Shown: positions 59,704 to 64,000 of the stretch, in pieces | How positions within the stretch are numbered: the first letter of the stretch is position 1 | Layout: every line of letters begins with the position of its first letter | DNA from: Azospirillum oleiclasticum | GTDB lineage: Bacteria; Pseudomonadota; Alphaproteobacteria; Azospirillales; Azospirillaceae | Direction: 5' to 3' | Assembly: GCF_013423485.1 (NCBI RefSeq) | Contig: NZ_JABFFR010000003.1 | Location: 434,001 to 498,000, forward strand | DNA: 64,000 bases | The notes under the pieces: model-generated | Told to the model about the DNA's origin: nothing | Database searches by the model: none | What the model saw: only the letters and a program-made list of their open reading frames with translations | Position numbers and translations under genes: made by a program

Positions 59704-60675
59704 TCACTTCGTGTCCTGGATGCGCTTGACCAGGCTGGCGAGCGTCGGGGTGCCGGCGAACTTCTCATAGACCGGCTTCATGGCGTTCATCAGCTCGGTC
59801 TTGTCCGGGATGGTCACGACCTGCACGCCGGAAGCCTCCACCACCTTGCGCGAGGCGATCTCGCGCTCGTCCCACAGCTTGCGCATGTAGGGCACGGAGT
59901 CCTTGGCCGCCTTGCGGATCAGGGCCTGATCCTCCGGCTTCACCGTGTCCCAGATCTTCTTGGAGAAGACCAGCACCTCCGGCGCCAGCGAATGCTCCGA
60001 CAGGGTGTAGAACTTCGCCGCCTCGAAGTGGCGGGAGGACTCGTAGCTCGGCCAGTTGTTCTCGGCGCCATCGACGATGCCGGTCTTCAGCGCGGTGTAC
60101 ACCTCGCCGAAGGGCATCGGGGTGGCGTTGGCGCCCAGCGCGTTCATCATGCCGACCCACAGGTCGGACTGCTGCACGCGGATCTTCATGCCCTTGAAGT
60201 CGGCCAGCGTCTGCACCGGCTTCTTGGTGGTGTAGAAGGAGCGGGCACCGCTGTCGTAGAAGGCGAGACCGATCAGCCCCTCCTTTTCCATCGACTTCAG
60301 GATCTCGTCACCGATCGGACCGTCCAGCACCGTCCGCATGTGCTTCGTGTCGCGGAAGATGAAGGGCAGGCCGGTGACGATGGTCTCCGGCACCACCGAG
60401 TTCAGCGGCGCCGTGTTGATGCGCATCATGTCGAGGCCACCGAGCTTGATCTGCTCGATGGTGTCCTTCTCGTTGCCCAGCGCGCCGTTGGGGAAGGTGC
60501 GGACGCCGAGCCGGCCGTTGGTCTGCTCCGACAGCAGCTTGCCCATGTACTTGACGGCTTCCACCGTGGGGTAGTCGCCCGGGTGGATGTCGGCCGAGCG
60601 GAAGTCGCGGGCTGCCGACGGCAGGGCAAGGCCCGCCACCGCGGCGAAAGCCAGAGCCGAAAGAAGTTTCCTCAT
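59704..60675 (-). CDS. TRAP transporter substrate-binding protein, probable hexuronate/sugar-acid receptor
   Basis: DctP-family receptor of 323 aa with signal peptide at residues 1-22 (LPSAA). Core motifs: GMKIRVQQSDLWVGMMNALG near residue 158 and ALKTGIVDGAENNWPSYES near residue 194; the DGAENN variant is common in receptors for uronates and other sugar acids. It starts 44 bp after kdgD on the same strand. No dctQ or dctM gene follows, since the next feature is a terminator and convergent pmbA. Permease subunits must come from another locus. Confidence 0.9.
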   Translation of the reverse strand: MRKLLSALAFAAVAGLALPSAARDFRSADIHPGDYPTVEAVKYMGKLLSEQTNGRLGVRTFPNGALGNEKDTIEQIKLGGLDMMRINTAPLNSVVPETIVTGLPFIFRDTKHMRTVLDGPIGDEILKSMEKEGLIGLAFYDSGARSFYTTKKPVQTLADFKGMKIRVQQSDLWVGMMNALGANATPMPFGEVYTALKTGIVDGAENNWPSYESSRHFEAAKFYTLSEHSLAPEVLVFSKKIWDTVKPEDQALIRKAAKDSVPYMRKLWDEREIASRKVVEASGVQVVTIPDKTELMNAMKPVYEKFAGTPTLASLVKRIQDTK

Positions 60676-60719
60676 CCTTGTTTCCTCCCAGTCCAGGTTT
60701 CAGGAGTTCCGGGATCCGC

Positions 60720-61631
60720 TCACTGCGGCCCCAGGGATTCGATCAACACGCCCAGCGCCGTCCGCTCATCCGGGCGGAGATCGACCAGTGGGCTGCGCAC
60801 GGGTCCCGCGCCGTGGCCGACGAGGTCGGCACCGGCCTTCACGATGCTGACCGCATAACCCGGCCGCCGGTTGCGGATGGCGGCGTAAGGCATGAAGAAG
60901 CTGTCGAGAAGGCTGTTGACGGTGTCCGTATCGCCCGCCGACACGGCTTGGTGGAACGCCATCGCCGTGCGCGGGATGAAATTGAAGACGGCCGACGAAT
61001 AGACCGGCACGCCGGCCGCCCGGTAGGGTGCCGCGAAGAACTCCGCCGTCGGCAGGCCGCCCATGTAGGCGAAGCGGTCGCCCATGCGGCGGCGGATCGA
61101 GATCAGCAATTCCAGGTCGCCGATGCCGTCCTTGAAGCCGATCAGGTTCGGGCATTCGTCGGCCAGCCGCGCCAGGGTCTCGGGGCCGAGCCGGCAGACG
61201 CCGCGGTTGTAGACGATGACGCCGATCCGGACCGAGCGGCAGATGGCGGCCACGTGGCGGGCGATGCCCTCCTGGTCCGCCTCCGTCAGGTAATGCGGCA
61301 ACACGAGGATGCCGGCAGCCCCCAATTCCTCGGCCTGCCGGGCGAGCCGGACGGCGATCCGGGTTCCGTAGCCGACACCGGCGACGATGGGCACGCTTCC
61401 GCGGCAGGTGTCCACCGCCGTCCGCACGACCTCCGGATACTCGTCCAGATCGAGGGAGAAGAATTCCCCGGTTCCGCCCGCCGCGAACAGGGCCGACGCG
61501 CCATAGGTGGACAGCCATTCCAGCCGACGGCGATAGCCGGTCGCGTCGAACTCTCCGGCCGCGTCGAAGTCGGTCACCGGAAAGGACAGCAGTCCGGAAG
61601 ACAGCGCGTGCTTCAGTTCGTCTGGCTGCAT
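60720..61631 (-). CDS. kdgD: 5-dehydro-4-deoxyglucarate dehydratase
   Basis: Dihydrodipicolinate-synthase-fold enzyme that dehydrates and decarboxylates 5-keto-4-deoxyglucarate to alpha-ketoglutarate semialdehyde in glucarate, galactarate and oxidative uronate catabolism. The protein has 303 aa, the family's length. Active-site segments: [11 protein letters not shown] near residue 42, Tyr in GVIVYNRG and Schiff-base lysine in [11 protein letters not shown]. The C-terminal [15 protein letters not shown] is typical of KdgD. The start at 61631 has AGGAGCG upstream; longer starts lack support. It is divergent from the GntR gene and followed by the TRAP receptor. Confidence 0.9.
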   Translation of the reverse strand: MQPDELKHALSSGLLSFPVTDFDAAGEFDATGYRRRLEWLSTYGASALFAAGGTGEFFSLDLDEYPEVVRTAVDTCRGSVPIVAGVGYGTRIAVRLARQAEELGAAGILVLPHYLTEADQEGIARHVAAICRSVRIGVIVYNRGVCRLGPETLARLADECPNLIGFKDGIGDLELLISIRRRMGDRFAYMGGLPTAEFFAAPYRAAGVPVYSSAVFNFIPRTAMAFHQAVSAGDTDTVNSLLDSFFMPYAAIRNRRPGYAVSIVKAGADLVGHGAGPVRSPLVDLRPDERTALGVLIESLGPQ

Positions 61632-61921
61632 ACCGAGAACGCTCCTGCGGCGGCGATGGGTGCCGTCCGTGCCGGTGTCGGTTGTATGATGAGCGGGCTC
61701 CGGCACAGCGTCGGTCCGCGACATTCGTCGCCGGATTCGCCTGCGGTTGCACGCTGAAGCTTCTATACCTCACATCATCATGTCATACAAGCTGTCGATT
61801 GTTCTGGTGTGAACTTTCCTCTCGCCAAGCCATTTTCGGCAGTCCGCACCCGATGCCTTGTCGTACAAGTTCCCAGTGGCTATAGTTCGCAATACGAAAA
61901 GAATGACGGGAGGACGGCCCG
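61632..61921. promoter_or_regulatory. Divergent kdgD/gntR control region with repeated 13-bp sites
   Basis: Two related sites, CATGTCATACAAG (61779-61791) and CTTGTCGTACAAG (61857-61869), match at 11 of 13 positions; the second is a perfect palindrome CTTGT-CGT-ACAAG. A weaker copy, GTTGTATGATGAG, lies at 61681-61693 near kdgD. GntR/FCD regulators usually bind such short palindromes next to their own gene. Spacing of about 78 bp between the two good sites would permit looping. Confidence 0.6.
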
Positions 61922-62635
61922 ATGGGCCTGCAACGGCGGGAGACGCTGACCGCGCAGCTCACGCGCACGCTGCAAGAGCGCATCGCCGCGGGCGATTACC
62001 CGGTCGGCAGCAAACTTCCCAGCGAGCAGGACCTGATCGACGAGTTCGGCGTCAGCCGCACCGTGGTGCGGGAGGCCATATCGAGTCTGCGCGCCGGTGG
62101 CGTGGTGGCTACGCAGCAGGGGGTCGGCGCCTTCGTGCTGAACCCCGGCAACACGCCCTTCACCATCCAGGCTGCCGAGCTGGAGGTGGTGTACGAAGTC
62201 ATCGCCGTGCTGGAACTGCGCATCGGCGTGGAGACGGAATGCGCGGCGCTGGCCGCCCAACGACGCCGCGACGATCACATAGTATCCCTGCGCGGCGCGC
62301 TCGACCGCATGATCACCGCCATCGGCGGCGGCGAGGACACCGTCGAACCCGACCTGGACTTCCACCGCGGCATCGCGGAGGCGACGGGCAACCGCCACTT
62401 CCTGAACCTGTTCGAATATCTCGGCACGCTGCTGATCCCGCGGGCCCGGCTGCGGGCCGCCTACCGGCCGGCGGAGATGGACAGCTACCTCAACCGGATC
62501 AACGCCCAGCACGAGGACATCTTCCAGGCCATCGTCCGGCAGGATTCCGACGCCGCGCGCGCGGCGATGCGGCTGCACCTGACCAGCAGCCGGGAACGCC
62601 TGCGCGCGAGCATCGATGGCAAGCATGGCGGGTGA
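61922..62635 (+). CDS. GntR family regulator, FadR/FCD subfamily (uronate regulator candidate)
   Basis: DNA-binding regulator of 237 aa. The winged helix spans residues 8-75 (LPSEQDLIDEFGVSRTVVRE is the recognition part). The helical FCD ligand domain spans about 90-225, with metal or ligand residues expected around LDFHRGIAEATGN and INAQHEDIF. It lies between kdgD and uxuA, the arrangement of UxuR/ExuR-like regulators that respond to uronates or their derivatives. GGGAGGA precedes the ATG. Its 3' end nearly meets the convergent uxuA gene (6-bp gap). Confidence 0.88.
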   Translation: MGLQRRETLTAQLTRTLQERIAAGDYPVGSKLPSEQDLIDEFGVSRTVVREAISSLRAGGVVATQQGVGAFVLNPGNTPFTIQAAELEVVYEVIAVLELRIGVETECAALAAQRRRDDHIVSLRGALDRMITAIGGGEDTVEPDLDFHRGIAEATGNRHFLNLFEYLGTLLIPRARLRAAYRPAEMDSYLNRINAQHEDIFQAIVRQDSDAARAAMRLHLTSSRERLRASIDGKHGG

Positions 62636-62641
62636 CCTCGG

Positions 62642-63826
62642 TTAGGCCGCGTCCAGCACCTGAACCGCGCGCATGATGCCGCGCAGTTCCGCCAGCCCCT
62701 TCAGCCGGCCGATCGCCGAATAGCCGGGGTTCACCACCTTGCCCAGGTCGTCGAGCATCTGAAGCCCATGGTCGGGGCGCATGGGGATCACCGCGTCCGG
62801 CCGGCCGGCCGCCTGCCGCTCCCGCTGCGCGGCGCAGATGACTCGGATCAGGGCCACCATATCGACGTCCCCGTCCAGATGGTGCGCCTCGTGGAAGGAC
62901 TGCGGGTCGGCCTCCCGCTTGGTGCTGCGCAGGTGCAGGAAGTGCACGCGGTCACGGAATTCGGCGAACATGGCCGGCAGGTCGTTGTCCGGCCGCACGC
63001 CGAAGGACCCGGCGCAGAAGGTCAGCCCGTGGCTGGGGCTCGCGCTCTGTTCCAGCAGCCAGCGCACGTCGGCGGCGGTGCTGACCACCCGCGGGAGGCC
63101 GAGCAGCGGACGCGGCGGGTCGTCCGGGTGGATGCCAAGGCGAACCCCCGCCTCCTCGGCCACCGGCGCCACCGCCTGGACGAACGCCGACAGGGTCGAG
63201 CGCAGGCCGTCGGCCCCGATGTCACGGTAACGGTCGAGCTGGCCGCGGAACTGGTCCAGCGTGTAGCTCTCCTCCGCCCCCGGAAGCCCGGCGATGATGG
63301 TGCGCACCAGCCGCTCGCGCGCCGACTCGTCCATGGCCTCGAAGGCGGCGCGGGCGCTGCGCGCGCGGTCGGGGCCATATTCGGCCTCCGCCTCGGACCG
63401 GCGCAGGATGAACAGCTCGAAGGCGGCGAACTGGTCGGCGTCGAAGCGCAGCGCGCGCGACCCGTCCGGCAGCTCGTAGGCGAGATCCGTGCGGGTCCAG
63501 TCCAGCACCGGCATGAAGTTGTAGCAGACGGTGCGGACGCCGCAAGCGGCGAGGTTGCGCAGCGTCGCGGCGTAGGCGTCGATGTGCGCCCGCCAAGCTC
63601 CGGTGCGGGTCTTGATCTCCTCCGACACCGGGACGCTCTCGACCACCGACCAGGTGAGGCCGGCGTCCTCGATCATCCGCTTGCGCGCGGCGATCTCCTC
63701 GACCGGCCACTCGGTGCCGTTGGGGATGTGGTGCAGGGCGGTGACGATGCCGGTCGCCCCGGCTTGGCGGATGTGCGCGAGCGGGATCGGATCCTTGGGA
63801 CCGAACCAGCGCCAAGTCTGTTCCAT
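62642..63826 (-). CDS. uxuA: Mannonate dehydratase
   Basis: Converts D-mannonate to 2-keto-3-deoxygluconate in glucuronate breakdown. The protein has 394 aa, standard for UxuA. Typical segments: [20 protein letters not shown] at the N-terminus, [19 protein letters not shown] near residue 230, [11 protein letters not shown] near residue 300 and [15 protein letters not shown] near residue 345, which carry the metal-binding His and Asp residues. GGGAGG lies 9 bp before the ATG. Its product feeds the kdgK-eda genes at 49.5-51.1 kb. No uxuB or uxaC is in the window. Confidence 0.93.
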   Translation of the reverse strand: MEQTWRWFGPKDPIPLAHIRQAGATGIVTALHHIPNGTEWPVEEIAARKRMIEDAGLTWSVVESVPVSEEIKTRTGAWRAHIDAYAATLRNLAACGVRTVCYNFMPVLDWTRTDLAYELPDGSRALRFDADQFAAFELFILRRSEAEAEYGPDRARSARAAFEAMDESARERLVRTIIAGLPGAEESYTLDQFRGQLDRYRDIGADGLRSTLSAFVQAVAPVAEEAGVRLGIHPDDPPRPLLGLPRVVSTAADVRWLLEQSASPSHGLTFCAGSFGVRPDNDLPAMFAEFRDRVHFLHLRSTKREADPQSFHEAHHLDGDVDMVALIRVICAAQRERQAAGRPDAVIPMRPDHGLQMLDDLGKVVNPGYSAIGRLKGLAELRGIMRAVQVLDAA

Positions 63827-64000
63827 AAACCGATGCCTCCCCTGGGAACGGCCGTTGCTCCGGCCGATGTGCCCGACGGTGCGCCAATCAGAGGGTTAGG
63901 ATGCCGTCAATTGGTCAGGCCACATTACCGCTTGATGGTCCGGCGGCGTAGATGTAAGTTTACAACATCGACCGCTCAGCCACCCGCACAGTCGGTGGTA
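63827..64000 (-). promoter_or_regulatory. uxuA upstream region with two palindromes (window edge)
   Basis: No gene is visible in these last 174 bp. TTGG-TCAG-GCCA near 63911-63922 has the TGG/CCA half-site form of GntR/FCD operators. GATGT-N9-ACATC at 63951-63969 encloses TGTAAGTTTACA. Either could be a regulatory site for uxuA; neither closely matches the 13-bp sites upstream of kdgD. Confidence 0.35.

Overview
The window is high-GC, densely coded alphaproteobacterial DNA. The gene content (several TRAP and ABC uptake systems, molybdo-hydroxylases, a PhyR-type stress regulator, many solute-utilisation genes, C-rich intergenic palindromes) resembles a metabolically versatile Rhodospirillales member such as Azospirillum. 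That assignment rests on gene types only. I saw no rRNA, tRNA, CRISPR array, IS element, prophage or replication gene. The sequence opens inside an aminotransferase gene and ends in the promoter region of a mannonate dehydratase gene.

Layout. 1-6.0 kb: PLP aminotransferase (5' end missing), TRAP transporter dctPQM, enoyl-CoA hydratase-like protein and CaiB/BaiF CoA-transferase, a probable uptake and CoA-dependent catabolism operon. 6.0-11.2 kb: small proteins and a short-chain dehydrogenase, then a sulfur/molybdenum group (TusA-like protein, DUF2478-DUF364 fusion, DUF1244 protein, MoeA) with an elaborate palindromic repeat before moeA. 11.3-17.1 kb: exported MsrA and a five-gene oligopeptide-type ABC importer (minus strand). 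17.3-25.9 kb: tandem-PAS hybrid histidine kinase, Tat-exported amidase, TPR/SPINDLY glycosyltransferase, an output-less chemoreceptor-like membrane protein, and a Na/Pi cotransporter.

25.9-33.3 kb (minus strand): one six-gene unit of SsuA/TauA-type ABC transporter, xanthine dehydrogenase XdhA-XdhB and a solitary UreD, pointing to purine or ureide nitrogen salvage. 33.5-41.6 kb: amidase, M20 deacylase, a second TRAP system, aldehyde dehydrogenase and SDR. 41.7-47.5 kb: LpxH-like phosphoesterase, small protein with a palindromic leader, orphan form-II CoxL-like molybdoenzyme, YedK/HMCES, secreted thermonuclease and an orphan PhyR-like regulator. 47.5-48.6 kb: an overlapping pair of unrecognised genes and a 358-bp gene-free stretch carrying a cluster of a 10-bp motif.

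48.6-51.1 kb: hexR-eda-kdgK, with a HexR-type palindrome overlapping the core promoter and start codon. 51.3-56.4 kb: GlsB-like protein, creatininase-fold amidohydrolase, OpgH/MdoH glucosyltransferase, then a tight operon of BchC-like dehydrogenase, a 6-pyruvoyl-tetrahydropterin-synthase relative lacking key residues, and a methyltransferase. This is the best candidate for an undescribed pathway. 56.5-59.6 kb: DoxX protein, Bcr/CflA efflux pump and PmbA, closed by a strong terminator. 59.7-63.8 kb: hexuronate/aldarate module (TRAP-binding protein, KdgD, divergent GntR/FCD regulator, UxuA).

The sugar-acid genes fit together: UxuA yields 2-keto-3-deoxygluconate, which KdgK phosphorylates and Eda cleaves to pyruvate and glyceraldehyde-3-phosphate; KdgD opens the parallel oxidative aldarate route. 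MoeA, XdhAB and the CoxL-like enzyme all depend on molybdenum cofactor.
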